Source: Methylobacterium fujisawaense (GTDB lineage Bacteria > Pseudomonadota > Alphaproteobacteria > Rhizobiales > Beijerinckiaceae). From it: a stretch of 64,000 nucleotides of DNA. Both the position numbers and the translations under genes were made by a program. Shown piece after piece: positions 27,922-37,159 of the stretch (position 1 is the first letter of the stretch; each line of letters opens with the position of its first letter). The notes below the pieces were generated by a model. The model was not told the DNA's origin. It saw nothing but the letters and a program-made list of their open reading frames with translations, and searched no databases. The stretch covers positions 868,001-932,000 of the forward strand of contig NZ_JACJIM010000001.1 in NCBI RefSeq assembly GCF_014138435.1. The letters are read 5' to 3'.

Positions 27922-29276
27922 TGACCCGCCTCGCACGGACCATGCGCATCGTTGCGCTGGCCGCCCTTCTCGGAACCGGCACGGTCGCCACGGCCCCGGC
28001 CGGAGACGCGGCCCGGCAATACTTCCCGCTCCCAACATTCCGCGTGGGCGCCTACGCCTCGTCCGGCATTCCCGTCTGGGCCGGGACCATCGATTACCTT
28101 CGCTACATCAACGAGGTCGAAGGCGGCATCAACGGCGTCAAGCTGTTCTGGGACGAGTGCGAGACCGAATGGGCGGTCGAGAAGGGCGTGGAGTGCTACG
28201 AGCGGGTGAAAGGCGGCCGTGACGGCTCGCCCGTGCCCCTCTTCCTGCCCCACGGCGATCCGGTCTCGAAGGCGCTTACCGAGAAGTCGGTGGCCGACAA
28301 GATCCCCCTCGTGACCACCGGCTACGGCCGAACGGAGGCCATCGACGGCCGCGTGTTTCCCTACAGCTTCACGGTTCTGTTCAGCTTCTGGAGCGAGGCC
28401 TCCTCGGCAATCAACTATATCGCCGAGCAAGTGGGCGGGAAGGACAGGCTCAAGGGCCTGAAGATCGCCACCGTCTACCACGACAGCCCGTATGGGAAGG
28501 AGACGCAGATCCCCCTCGACCTTCTGGCCAAGACCTACGGCTTCGAGAATATCCAGATCGCGGTGCCGCATCCCGGCAACGACCAGTCCGCGCAATGGGC
28601 GCGGATCCGGCAGATCAAGCCGGATTGGGTGTTCCTGCGGGGATGGGGCGTGATGACGCCGGTGGCGATCAAGACCGCCGCCAAGACGGGTTTCCCCGTC
28701 GATCACATCATCGGCGGGATCTGGTCGGGCTCCGAGGAAGACGTGCGCCCGGCCGGCAGCGTCGGGAAGGGATATCGCGCCATCACACCGTTCCCGGCGG
28801 GGCAGGACTTCGAGATCCTCAAGAAGATCAAGGCCGCCATCGTCGACAAGGGCCTGAGCGACCTGAAGGACCCGAAGAGCTTCGGATCGGTCTACTACAA
28901 TTCCGGCGTGATCGAAGCGATCATCGCCGTCGAGGCCATCCGGACGGCGCAGGGGCGCTTTGGCCGCAAGCCGATCGACGGCGCACAAGGGCAATGGGGC
29001 CTGGAGCACCTCGTCCTCGACGAGCCCCGCCTGAAGGCGCTGGGCGCGGAAGGGCTGGTGCAGCCCCTCCGTCTCTCGGTGAAGGACCATGAGGGAGGCG
29101 GCGCCGGCAAGGTGCTGCAGTGGGACGGCACGCAATGGGCGGCGGTCAGCCACGGCTGGGTGAAGTCCGACCGGGACCTGCTCCTTCCGCGCATCTACGA
29201 GCGCGCCGCGGCCTATGCCCGGGAGAAGGGCATCACGCCCCGCGGCGAGGAGACCGCCGAGGCGATCGCGCGATGA
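27921..29276 (+). CDS. ABC transporter periplasmic substrate-binding protein (LivK-like family)
   Basis: A 451-residue type I periplasmic binding protein with a Sec signal peptide (RIVALAALLGTGTVATAPAG, cleavage probably near residue 30). It has a bilobed ligand-binding domain. The lobe-1 block is INEVEGGINGVKLFWDECET and the hinge region includes ATVYHDSPYGKETQIPL and PDWVFLRGWGVMTPVAIKTA. At 420 or so mature residues it is longer than true Leu/Ile/Val-binding proteins and belongs to the broader group that binds amides, aromatic acids or sulfonated compounds. It is the specificity subunit of this importer. It overlaps the livM-like gene by one base and the livF-like gene by four (ATGA). Confidence 0.87.
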   Translation: MTRLARTMRIVALAALLGTGTVATAPAGDAARQYFPLPTFRVGAYASSGIPVWAGTIDYLRYINEVEGGINGVKLFWDECETEWAVEKGVECYERVKGGRDGSPVPLFLPHGDPVSKALTEKSVADKIPLVTTGYGRTEAIDGRVFPYSFTVLFSFWSEASSAINYIAEQVGGKDRLKGLKIATVYHDSPYGKETQIPLDLLAKTYGFENIQIAVPHPGNDQSAQWARIRQIKPDWVFLRGWGVMTPVAIKTAAKTGFPVDHIIGGIWSGSEEDVRPAGSVGKGYRAITPFPAGQDFEILKKIKAAIVDKGLSDLKDPKSFGSVYYNSGVIEAIIAVEAIRTAQGRFGRKPIDGAQGQWGLEHLVLDEPRLKALGAEGLVQPLRLSVKDHEGGGAGKVLQWDGTQWAAVSHGWVKSDRDLLLPRIYERAAAYAREKGITPRGEETAEAIAR

Positions 29277-30043
29277 CGGCGCCGGCTGCCTTTCTCGAGG
29301 TGGACGGCATCGAGGCCGTCTACGGGAACGCCATCCTGGCGCTGAGGGACGTCTCCCTTTCCCTCGGTGCGGGAGAGATCGTGGCGTTGCTCGGCGCGAA
29401 CGGCGCCGGGAAGACCACGACGCTCAGGGCGATCTCGAGCCTGCTCGGTGCGCAGCGCGGCTCACTTCGCCGCGGCCACGTCCGCTGGCAGGGGGAAGCG
29501 ACCGCGCGGCTCGATCCGGCCAGCCTCGTCCGAAGGGGCTTGGTGCAGGTGCTCGAAGGCCGGCACGTCTTCGGCCAGCTCACGGTCGAGACGAACCTGG
29601 AGATCGGCGGCTATCTCCGCCGACCGAGCCGAGCGCAACTCGCCCGCGATCTGGAGCGGATCTACGCGTGGTTCCCACGCCTCAGGGAGCGCCGGCATAC
29701 GCGGGCGGGACTGACCTCGGGAGGCGAGCAGCAGATGGTGGCCATCGGCCGCGCCCTGATGACGCGTCCGAAGCTGCTCCTGCTGGACGAGCCCTCCATG
29801 GGCCTCGCCCCCCGCGTCGTCGCCGAGATCTTCGAGAGCCTCGCTCGCCTGAACCGCGAAGAGGGGCTGAGCCTCCTCATCGCCGAGCAGAGCGCTCACC
29901 TCGTCCTGGAGCACGCCCACCGCGCGGTCGTGCTCGAGAACGGGCGCGTCGTCGCGACCGGGAATGGCCGCGATCTCTCGGCCAGCGGCCGGCTCGACGC
30001 TCTCTACCTCGGTGAGCCGGGCGCCACGCCGACACGCCACTGA
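29273..30043 (+). CDS. Branched-chain-amino-acid-type ABC transporter ATPase (LivF-like)
   Basis: A 256-residue ABC ATPase. Walker A GANGAGKTT, Q-loop near LVQVLEGRHVFGQLTVETNL (the LivF-type glutamate instead of Gln is normal), signature LTSGGEQQMVAIGRALM, Walker B LLLLDEPSMGLAPRV and the LLIAEQSAH segment where LivF proteins carry Gln-Ser/His. It starts inside the stop of the binding-protein gene (ATGA), which implies translational coupling. It completes the five-subunit importer. Confidence 0.92.
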   Translation: MTAPAAFLEVDGIEAVYGNAILALRDVSLSLGAGEIVALLGANGAGKTTTLRAISSLLGAQRGSLRRGHVRWQGEATARLDPASLVRRGLVQVLEGRHVFGQLTVETNLEIGGYLRRPSRAQLARDLERIYAWFPRLRERRHTRAGLTSGGEQQMVAIGRALMTRPKLLLLDEPSMGLAPRVVAEIFESLARLNREEGLSLLIAEQSAHLVLEHAHRAVVLENGRVVATGNGRDLSASGRLDALYLGEPGATPTRH

Positions 30044-30086
30044 CCCGCGCCCGGCTTCCATCGCATCCGGAGGACACGAGACCGCC

Positions 30087-31343
30087 ATGACTGCTTCGGA
30101 ACGACAGGGATCTGCCCATTGGGGGGTCGCGCCGAGCCCGCGCTACGAGGCCCTCGCGGGGCGATTTCGGCCGCTCTTTGCCCAAATCCGCGAGGGCGCC
30201 ATCGAACGGGAACGGAACCGAGACCTTCCCTATCCGGCCTTCGCCGCGTTGCGGGACGCGAAATTCGGTGCCCTTCGGGTCCCCGAGGCCGAGGGGGGGG
30301 TCGGGGCGAGCCTGCCGGACCTGTTCGCGCTCCTCGCCGAGTTGGCCGAGGCCGATTCCAACCTGCCTCAGGCGTTGCGAAATCATTTCGGCTTCGCGGA
30401 GGACACCGTCGGCAGCCCGAAAGACGAGCGCCGCGCGCGGTGGATCCAGCGTCTGACGGCGGGCGACCTGTTCGGGGGAGCGTGGTCCGAGACCGGCCCG
30501 GCCAAAGTCGGCGTGTTCGAAACCCGCATCCATCGCAGCGGTGCGGGGTGGGGCGTGACGGGTCGGAAATTCTACACGACCGGCTCTCTCTTCGCGGACT
30601 GGATCGACGTGGTCGGCACTGGTCCTGATGGCGAAGAGACCTCCGCCATCGTCGCGGCGAAAGGACCGGGCCTCGAGATCGTCGACGATTGGGACGGCTT
30701 CGGCCAGCGGCTCACGGCCAGCGGTTCGACCGTCTTCGACGATGCCGACGTTCTAGGGGATCCGCTTCCGACCGCCTCGCGGTTCTCCTACGGGCCGGCC
30801 TTCTTTCAGGCTGTCCATCTCGCCACCCTCACCGGCATCGCCCGGGCCGCGGCCACGGAGGTGACGAGCGCCGTCCGCGACCGCAACCGGACCTATTCCC
30901 ATGCGGCGGGGGCCCGGCCGAGTTCCGATCCGCAGGTGCTCCAGGTGGTCGGGCGGGTCCACGGCCTCGCCTATGCCGCCGGCGCCATCACCCTGCGGGC
31001 TGCGGAGGCCGTCCAGCGCGCCTACGACGCCCGCATCGGTGCTGTGCGGGAGGAGGAAGCCCATGCGATCAACGTGAGGGCGGAGATCGAGTTGGCGCAG
31101 GCCCAGAGCGTTCTCACCGGACTCGTCCTGGACGCAGGAACGATCCTGTTCGACGCCCTGGGCGCGTCGGCCACCCGGTCCGGTCTCGCGCTGGACCGAC
31201 ACTGGCGCAACGCCCGGACGATCGCGTCCCACAATCCGCGGATCTACAAGGACCGCATCGTCGGGGATTTCGCCGTGAACGGCACCGAGCCCCCGTTCCA
31301 GTGGAAGATCGGTCAATCGCCCGCTCTGTCCGGCGGCACGTAA
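30087..31343 (+). CDS. DszC/SfnB-like acyl-CoA-dehydrogenase-fold flavoprotein
   Basis: A 418-residue protein of the acyl-CoA dehydrogenase superfamily with the features of the DszC/SfnB branch: RERNRDLPYPAFAALRDAKF (N-terminal helix), FGGAWSETGPAKVGVFET and WGVTGRKFYTTGSLFADWID (central beta domain), and a C-terminal helical domain ending RIYKDRIVGDFAVNGTEPP. DszC oxidises dibenzothiophene to its sulfone using reduced flavin; SfnB belongs to sulfone utilisation. The gene follows livF by 43 bases with CCGGAGG as ribosome-binding site. Paired with the DszA-like monooxygenase, this gives a plausible two-step oxidative desulfurisation, but no DszB or SfnG homologue is present. Confidence 0.87.
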   Translation: MTASERQGSAHWGVAPSPRYEALAGRFRPLFAQIREGAIERERNRDLPYPAFAALRDAKFGALRVPEAEGGVGASLPDLFALLAELAEADSNLPQALRNHFGFAEDTVGSPKDERRARWIQRLTAGDLFGGAWSETGPAKVGVFETRIHRSGAGWGVTGRKFYTTGSLFADWIDVVGTGPDGEETSAIVAAKGPGLEIVDDWDGFGQRLTASGSTVFDDADVLGDPLPTASRFSYGPAFFQAVHLATLTGIARAAATEVTSAVRDRNRTYSHAAGARPSSDPQVLQVVGRVHGLAYAAGAITLRAAEAVQRAYDARIGAVREEEAHAINVRAEIELAQAQSVLTGLVLDAGTILFDALGASATRSGLALDRHWRNARTIASHNPRIYKDRIVGDFAVNGTEPPFQWKIGQSPALSGGT

Positions 31344-31772
31344 TGGGCGAGTACGATGCCCGCGGGCACGGCCAGGTCGGACAGGCGGCGCAGGCCGCGG
31401 TCGCCCGGCCGCCCCTGCAGTCCTGCAGCGATGTCAGCCCCGACGAGGCGGCGCACGGCCGACCGGAGCGGAAGCGCTCCAGCGCCAATGCCTGCGTCGC
31501 AAAGCTCTGATGCGAAGCAAAGGTCTGACGCGGAGATCAGACCGGCTTGAACGCCGGCACAGCTGTCATCCGCAGGGCCTTACCCACCGATCGCCGGTGC
31601 AGCGAATGGGCCAGTGTCTCCGCCGATGCGCAAACGCGGCATCGTACCCGTGCGATGGGCTTGGCCGCATGATCCGGTCCCGAGCGTGCGGACAGGGGCA
31701 GCTTCTCGCCGAGCCGCAAGCATGTCACTCCGCACGATGGACAGCGCGGTCGCGCGTGGGACGTAGGGCACG
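31344..31772. other. Intergenic stretch with no supportable gene
   Basis: About 430 bases between the DszC-like gene and the LysR gene. Short frames exist on both strands (the best is about 60 codons on the minus strand, 31537-31728) but none matches a family or has a good ribosome-binding site. It would contain the promoter of the LysR gene and possibly the 3' end of the upstream transcript. Confidence 0.45.
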
Positions 31773-32669
31773 ATGGAGCGCGTGGACTTCCTGGGGCTCC
31801 AGGCCTTTCTCAGCATCGCCAACTGGGGAAGCTTCAACCGAGCGGCGGCCAGTCTCAACCTGTCCCAGGCCGCCTTGAGCCATCGCCTCAAGAAGCTGGA
31901 GGACGAACTCGGGGTGAAGCTCGTCGCCCGCACGACGCGCCAGGTCACCTTGACCCCCGCCGGTGTCGACCTGCTGCCGAGCGCTCAGCGCATCGTCGAG
32001 GAGCTGTCCCAGATCTTCGGAAAGCTGCGCGCGCAGGGGCGCGAGAGCCAGGACCTCGTCCGCATCGGGTGCCTGCCAACCATCGCGAGTTCTCACCTGC
32101 CCCTCATCCTGCAGCGCTTCGGCCAGCGCGACCCAGGGGTGCTCGTACGCATTCTGGACCATTCGGCGACTGCCATCGTGGAGCGCGTGCGGGCGGGCGA
32201 GGCGGAGTTCGGCGTTACCATCATGTCCGCCCAGCACTACGACCTCGACATCGCTCCGATCCATCAGGAGCCCTTCGTGCTCGTCTGTCGTGCCGGTCAT
32301 CGGTTCGCGGGGGAAAAAGCGGTTACATGGAGCGATCTGCGCGACGAGCGCTTGGTCAAGATCGGCGAGCAGACCGGCAACAACCTGCTCATCGCGGCCG
32401 GGCTCGGCGGGCGCTATGCCGAGATGGGCTGGACATACGAGGTTCACCGCGTCGCCACGGCGATCGGCCTCGTGCTCGGCGGCCTCGGCATCACCGTGGT
32501 CCCGCGCCTTGCCTTCCAGACGGCACCCGGCAGCGACCTCGTCGCCGTGCCGCTGCGAGGGCCCAGCATCTCGCGCACGATCGGCATCGTCACTCGCCGC
32601 GGCCACACGCTGTCGTCGCCGGCCGAACGTCTGGCGCGGATCTTCCGCGAGTATTTTCAGACGGTTTGA
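31773..32669 (+). CDS. LysR-family transcriptional regulator
   Basis: A 298-residue LysR regulator. The N-terminal winged helix is textbook: FLGLQAFLSIANWGSFNRAA, then LNLSQAALSHRLKKLEDELG and KLVARTTRQVTLTPAG. Residues about 90-295 form the periplasmic-binding-protein-like effector domain. It lies directly upstream of the galB-galC operon in the same orientation with a 163-base gap, and the gallate cluster of Pseudomonas is likewise controlled by a LysR protein (GalR). So it is the likely activator here, with a pathway intermediate as inducer. I leave the symbol blank because only the position supports it. Confidence 0.9.
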   Translation: MERVDFLGLQAFLSIANWGSFNRAAASLNLSQAALSHRLKKLEDELGVKLVARTTRQVTLTPAGVDLLPSAQRIVEELSQIFGKLRAQGRESQDLVRIGCLPTIASSHLPLILQRFGQRDPGVLVRILDHSATAIVERVRAGEAEFGVTIMSAQHYDLDIAPIHQEPFVLVCRAGHRFAGEKAVTWSDLRDERLVKIGEQTGNNLLIAAGLGGRYAEMGWTYEVHRVATAIGLVLGGLGITVVPRLAFQTAPGSDLVAVPLRGPSISRTIGIVTRRGHTLSSPAERLARIFREYFQTV

Positions 32670-32832
32670 GCGGGGACGACGGGCCGTGGGATCGCACCCA
32701 TCTATCGATTTTATGCAATAAAAACCGCAATCATTTCATTTGTCTCATACATGGGCGTTGACTAGTCATCGATCCTGAAGACAGCGCGCAGGTCCTGCCT
32801 CGCCGCTGGAATGAGGGAGGACACCGACGGCC

Positions 32833-33558
32833 ATGACTTCAGTTCCCAAGTCAGGTCTCGTGGTGACCGCCCACCCCGGCGATTTCGTCTGGCGGGCAGG
32901 CGGGGCCATCGCGCTCCACGCAGCGAAGGGCTACCGCCTCAAGATCGTTTGCCTCTCTTACGGTGAGCGCGGCGAGAGCCAGTGGGCCTGGAAGTCGGCC
33001 GGCGTGCGCCTGGAGGATGTGAAGGCGCAGCGGCGTGCCGAGGCGGAGGAGGCCGCCGCGATCCTCGGCGCCGAAATCGAGTTCTTCGACGTCGGCGATT
33101 ATCCCCTGCGCGTGGGCGAGGCCGAGCTCGACCGCTTGGTTGATGTCTACCGCGAGTTGAATCCGGCCTTCGTGCTGACGCACGCGCTGGAGGATCCCTA
33201 CAACTTCGACCATCCGGTCGCCGCCCATCTCGCCCAGGAAGCGCGGGTCATCGCACAGGCCGCCGGCCATAAGCCGGACCACGAGCGCCGCTACAGCGCG
33301 CCGCCGGTCTTCCTGTTCGAGCCGCACCAGCCCGAGCAGTGCAACTTCAAGCCCCAGGTGATCCTCAACATCGATTCCGTCTGGGCGACGAAGCAGCGGG
33401 CCTTCCGGGTGCTCGCCGCCCAGCGCCACCTCTGGGATTATTACGAGCGCGTCGCCCTCAACCGCGGCGTCCAGGGCGGCCGGAACTCCGGCACGGCGAT
33501 GACGTACGGCGAGGCCTACCAGCGGCTCTTCCCGATGGCGGCGGAGGTGCTGTCATGA
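32833..33558 (+). CDS. galB: 4-Oxalomesaconate hydratase (GalB, PIG-L/LmbE fold)
   Basis: A 241-residue protein of the PIG-L deacetylase fold. It resembles Pseudomonas putida GalB more than generic deacetylases: [62 protein letters not shown] and FEPHQPEQC. The His and Asp of the AHPGD block and the HPVAAH histidines form the metal site. GalB hydrates 4-oxalomesaconate to 4-carboxy-4-hydroxy-2-oxoadipate in gallate degradation. GAGGGAGG lies about 12 bases before the ATG. Its stop overlaps galC by four bases, and galC encodes the next enzyme of the same pathway, which makes the assignment strong. Confidence 0.88.
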   Translation: MTSVPKSGLVVTAHPGDFVWRAGGAIALHAAKGYRLKIVCLSYGERGESQWAWKSAGVRLEDVKAQRRAEAEEAAAILGAEIEFFDVGDYPLRVGEAELDRLVDVYRELNPAFVLTHALEDPYNFDHPVAAHLAQEARVIAQAAGHKPDHERRYSAPPVFLFEPHQPEQCNFKPQVILNIDSVWATKQRAFRVLAAQRHLWDYYERVALNRGVQGGRNSGTAMTYGEAYQRLFPMAAEVLS

Positions 33559-34244
33559 GGAACGTCGTCGTCCGCAACATTCCGCGCCTCGCGCCCGAGG
33601 TGGCGCAGCGGCTCGCCGGGCATGGCGTCTCCACCGTGCACGAGGCCCAGGGACGCACGGGCCTGCTGAAGCCGTACATGCGTCCGATCTGGGAAGGTGC
33701 TGCCATCGCCGGCAGGGCCGTCACGGTGCTCGCCCAGCCCGGCGACAACTGGATGCTGCACGTCGCCATCGAGCAGTGCCGGCCGGGGGATGTCCTCGTC
33801 GTCGCCTGCACCACCGACAACACCGACGGCATGTTCGGCGATCTCCTCGCCACCTCGCTGAAGGCCCGCGGCGGGATCGGCCTCGTCATCGACGCCGGCT
33901 GCCGCGACGTGCGGATCCTCAAGCAGATGGGCTTCCCGGTCTGGTCGCGCGCGATCTCGGCCAGGGGCACCGTGAAGGCGACCCTCGGCAGCGTGAACGT
34001 CCCGGTGGTCTGCGCCGGCGCCCTGGTCCGGCCGGGCGATGCGATCGTGGCGGACGACGACGGCGTCGTGGTCGTGCCTTGCGCCGACGCGGCCGCGGTG
34101 GCGGCGAAGGCCGACGCCCGGACCGCCAACGAGGAGGCGAAGCGCGCCCGCCTCGCCGCGGGCGAACTCGGCCTCGACCTCTACCGGATGCGCGAGACCC
34201 TCGCGGCCGCCGGCCTGGAATACGTCGACGATCCGCAGGACTGA
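33555..34244 (+). CDS. galC: 4-Carboxy-4-hydroxy-2-oxoadipate aldolase (GalC/LigK, RraA fold)
   Basis: A 229-residue RraA-fold aldolase. Characteristic blocks are [80 protein letters not shown] (whose GCRDVR provides substrate Arg and metal-binding Asp) and [18 protein letters not shown]. The family, dependent on Mg or Mn, cleaves 4-carboxy-4-hydroxy-2-oxoadipate to pyruvate and oxaloacetate and also decarboxylates oxaloacetate. It overlaps galB (ATGA at 33555-33558). Together the two enzymes convert 4-oxalomesaconate to central metabolites. The dioxygenase and isomerase that would produce 4-oxalomesaconate are not in the window. Confidence 0.9.
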   Translation: MRNVVVRNIPRLAPEVAQRLAGHGVSTVHEAQGRTGLLKPYMRPIWEGAAIAGRAVTVLAQPGDNWMLHVAIEQCRPGDVLVVACTTDNTDGMFGDLLATSLKARGGIGLVIDAGCRDVRILKQMGFPVWSRAISARGTVKATLGSVNVPVVCAGALVRPGDAIVADDDGVVVVPCADAAAVAAKADARTANEEAKRARLAAGELGLDLYRMRETLAAAGLEYVDDPQD

Positions 34245-34326
34245 CGCCCCCGTACCCGGGCGCCCGGCAGACCGCCCGAAAGAGGCGGCGCAGGGCACGA
34301 TCCGTCGTGCCAGGAGGAAACGCACC

Positions 34327-35655
34327 ATGATGAAGCTCGGCTGGTACCACGACCTCGACGATACGGAGCGGCGAACCTACTGGGCCTGCTTCGCGGGCTT
34401 CGGCCTCGATGCCATGGACACGACGATCTACGCGCTCGTCATTCCGGCCCTCATCGCAACGCTCGGCCTCACGCAGGCCGAGGCCGGCTACCTCGCCACT
34501 GCCTCCCTCGCGGGCGCCGCGGTCGGCGGCTGGGCCGCCGGCATCCTGGCCGACCGAATCGGCCGGGTCCGGATTCTCCAGCTCACCATCCTGATGGTAG
34601 CCGGCTTCACCTGCCTCGCCGCGTTCATGAGCGATTTCTGGTCGCTCGCCGCCGTCCGGTTCCTGCAGGGCGTCGGCTATGGCGGCGAGGCGGCCGTTGG
34701 CGGGGTGCTGATCAGTGAGGTCATCAGGCCGGGCCTTCGGGGCCGGGTCGCGGCCTCTGTCCAGAGCAGCTACGCGGTCGGCTACGCGATCTCGGTCAGC
34801 CTTCTGCCGGTCATCGCCGCGCTCTTCTCGGAGGAGATGGGCTGGAGGGTGTTCTTCGCCCTCGGCATCGTGCCGGCCGGCCTCGTCTTCTTCATCCGCC
34901 GGCTCGTGCCGGAATCCGGCATCTACATGCAGGCAAAGGCCGCGCAATCCGACGGCGCGGTGTCGCCGCCGGTCTGGACGATCTTCACGGGCCGGCATCT
35001 GCGCCGCACCTTCGCGGCAGCGGTGATGTCCACCGGCATCTTCGGGGGCGCCTACGTGATGATCACGTGGCTGCCGACCTATCTGCGGACGGCCCTCGGC
35101 CTCTCGATCAAGTCGAGCACCGGCTATCTCGCGATGAACATCCTGGGCTCCCTCGTCGGCCCGCTGCTCTACGGCTGGCTGTCGGACCGGATCGGCCGCC
35201 GTCCCGCCTTCATGACGTTCCTCGTCCTGCAATCGGGCAACGTCGCGATCCTCCTGCTCGCGCCGATCGGCCTCGGCACCACGATCGTGCTGAGCTTCTT
35301 CCTGGGCGCGTTCCAGGGCGCCCTGGCCGCCGGCATGCTGCCGACCTTCGCGGAGCTGTTCCCCACGTCGATCCGGGCGAGCGGCCAGGGCTTTTGCCTC
35401 GGTGGCGGACGCGGGTTCGGCTCGGTGGTGCCCGCCACGGTCGGCATCCTGGCGGCCAGCCTGCCGCTCGGCACCGCGATGGGCGCCTGCGCCCTGTGCG
35501 CCTACGGCGTCGCCTTCTGCGCGACCCTTCTTCTCCCGGAGACCGCCGGCGCGGATCTGCACGGTGACCCGGGCGCCCGGGACCCGCGCCCCGTTGCGCC
35601 CGGCCGGGCAGACGGTCACGCCGTGACGCCCCATCTCGCTCGAACCGACGCATGA
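34327..35655 (+). CDS. MFS transporter of the aromatic-acid:H+ symporter type
   Basis: A 442-residue major-facilitator protein with 12 predicted helices. It has the AAHS-type opening (AGFGLDAMDTTIYALVIPAL, an Asp in helix 1), the loop 2-3 motif ILADRIGRVR, the loop 8-9 motif LSDRIGRRP, and AELFPTSIRASGQGFCLGGG near helix 10. AGGAGG (34311-34316) precedes the ATG by about 10 bases. It lies 82 bases after galC and overlaps the following mmgE/prpD-like frame if the upstream start of that gene is used. Its substrate is presumably the carboxylate degraded by the operon; in Pseudomonas the gallate carrier GalT occupies the equivalent place. Confidence 0.87.
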   Translation: MMKLGWYHDLDDTERRTYWACFAGFGLDAMDTTIYALVIPALIATLGLTQAEAGYLATASLAGAAVGGWAAGILADRIGRVRILQLTILMVAGFTCLAAFMSDFWSLAAVRFLQGVGYGGEAAVGGVLISEVIRPGLRGRVAASVQSSYAVGYAISVSLLPVIAALFSEEMGWRVFFALGIVPAGLVFFIRRLVPESGIYMQAKAAQSDGAVSPPVWTIFTGRHLRRTFAAAVMSTGIFGGAYVMITWLPTYLRTALGLSIKSSTGYLAMNILGSLVGPLLYGWLSDRIGRRPAFMTFLVLQSGNVAILLLAPIGLGTTIVLSFFLGAFQGALAAGMLPTFAELFPTSIRASGQGFCLGGGRGFGSVVPATVGILAASLPLGTAMGACALCAYGVAFCATLLLPETAGADLHGDPGARDPRPVAPGRADGHAVTPHLARTDA

Positions 35656-35696
35656 GGGCCACGCTGCCCACGGCAGGGCTCAGGGAGCAGCACGGC

Positions 35697-37154
35697 ATGG
35701 CCCAGGACACCACGGCACGCGGAACGAGCCGGAGAAGGATTCTGCAGGCGGCGGGCGGCCTCCTCGCCACCGCCGCCGTGCCGGCCCGGGCGGCCCCGGC
35801 CGGGGCCGAGATCACCGGACGGCTCGCCCGCTACATGGTCGAGGCACGCGACAGGCCGCTTCCGCCGGATGTCGTGCTGGCCTGCAAGCACCGCATCCTC
35901 GACACGTTCGGCGCCATGATCTCCGGCGCTCGCATGCGGCCAGGCGAGATGGCGACGGCCTATGTCCGCAGCCTCGGCAGCTTCGATCAGGCCACCGTCG
36001 TGGCCTCGGATCTGCGCACCACCGCGATCAACGCCGCCCTCGCCAACGCCATGTGCGCCCATGCCGACGAGACGGACGATTTCGAGCCTGTCACCAAAGC
36101 GCATCCCGGCTCGGCCACCGTGCCGGCGGCTCTCGCGATGGCTGAGAAGGAGGGCCGCTCGGGTCAGGACATGATCCGCGCCGTCGTTCTCGGCTACGAT
36201 CTGTGCTGCCGTCTCCTCCTGGCGCTCGGGCCGGATCTCGTCCGGGGCTCCCACCGGAGCGCCGAGGGAACGAGTTCCACCTTCGGGGCCCTGGGCGCAG
36301 CGGCCGCGCTCGCCCGCCTCGACGAGCGGCGCACGCGCTTCGCGCTCTCCTATGCGGCCCAGCAGGTCTCTGGGCTCTGGAGCTGGGTCAAGGACGAGGA
36401 CCATATCGAGAAGGCCTTCGACTTCGCCGGGATGGGCGCCCGCAACGGCGTCACCGCGGTCACGATGGTCCAGGCCGGCCTGACTGGCGTCGCCGACGTC
36501 CTCGACGGCACGCACAATCTGTTCATCGCGCTCTCGACCGACCCCAAGCCCGAAGCAATGCTGGATGGGCTCGGAAGCCGGTATTTCATCTCGGAAACCG
36601 CGATCAAGACCTTCTCGGTCGGGTATCCGATCCAGTCGCCCCTCGATGCAATCTTGACCTTGCGCGAGCGCCACGGCCTGCGCGCCGCAGATGTGCAGCG
36701 GATCGTCGTGCACCTGCCGACCGACGCGGTTGGCATCGTCGGGCACAGCGCCATGCCGGATGTGAACTGCCAGCATCTCGTCGCCCTGGCACTCGTGAAA
36801 GGAGCCGTCTCCTTCTCGGACAGCCATGATGCGAGCCTGATGCAGAATCCTGCGATTCGGTCCGCACGCGAGAAGGTTGATGTGGTGGGCGATCCCGGCC
36901 TGATGACGCGGGAGGCCCCGCGCAGCGCGCGGGTCGAGGTGACCCTCACCGACGGGAGGAGGCTGGAACATTTCACGAAGTTTCCGCCCGGGACCAAGGA
37001 GCCCCCCCTGAATACGGAGCGGGTGAACGCGAAGGTGCGCGACCTCATCACGCCGGTGCTCGGTGTGCCGCGCGCCGACGCGCTGATCACGCGTCTCAAC
37101 GACCTTGAAAACCTCACCGACGTTCGAGGGCTGCGGAGTTTGATCGCTTCCTGA
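35697..37154 (+). CDS. MmgE/PrpD-family protein with a twin-arginine signal
   Basis: A 485-residue protein from the ATG at 35697, preceded by AGGGAG at good spacing; an in-frame ATG at 35652 overlapping the MFS stop is the alternative. A Tat signal comes first ([20 protein letters not shown], cut after ARAAPA). The MmgE/PrpD fold follows: [40 protein letters not shown] (active-site Asp/His region), GAARNGVT-type and [10 protein letters not shown] blocks. Cytoplasmic members dehydrate 2-methylcitrate or related tricarboxylates; an exported one is unusual. In this operon it could act on a tricarboxylate before uptake by the MFS carrier, which is inference. An IS3 scar begins just after the stop. 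Confidence 0.85.
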   Translation: MAQDTTARGTSRRRILQAAGGLLATAAVPARAAPAGAEITGRLARYMVEARDRPLPPDVVLACKHRILDTFGAMISGARMRPGEMATAYVRSLGSFDQATVVASDLRTTAINAALANAMCAHADETDDFEPVTKAHPGSATVPAALAMAEKEGRSGQDMIRAVVLGYDLCCRLLLALGPDLVRGSHRSAEGTSSTFGALGAAAALARLDERRTRFALSYAAQQVSGLWSWVKDEDHIEKAFDFAGMGARNGVTAVTMVQAGLTGVADVLDGTHNLFIALSTDPKPEAMLDGLGSRYFISETAIKTFSVGYPIQSPLDAILTLRERHGLRAADVQRIVVHLPTDAVGIVGHSAMPDVNCQHLVALALVKGAVSFSDSHDASLMQNPAIRSAREKVDVVGDPGLMTREAPRSARVEVTLTDGRRLEHFTKFPPGTKEPPLNTERVNAKVRDLITPVLGVPRADALITRLNDLENLTDVRGLRSLIAS

Positions 37155-37159
37155 TGGGG

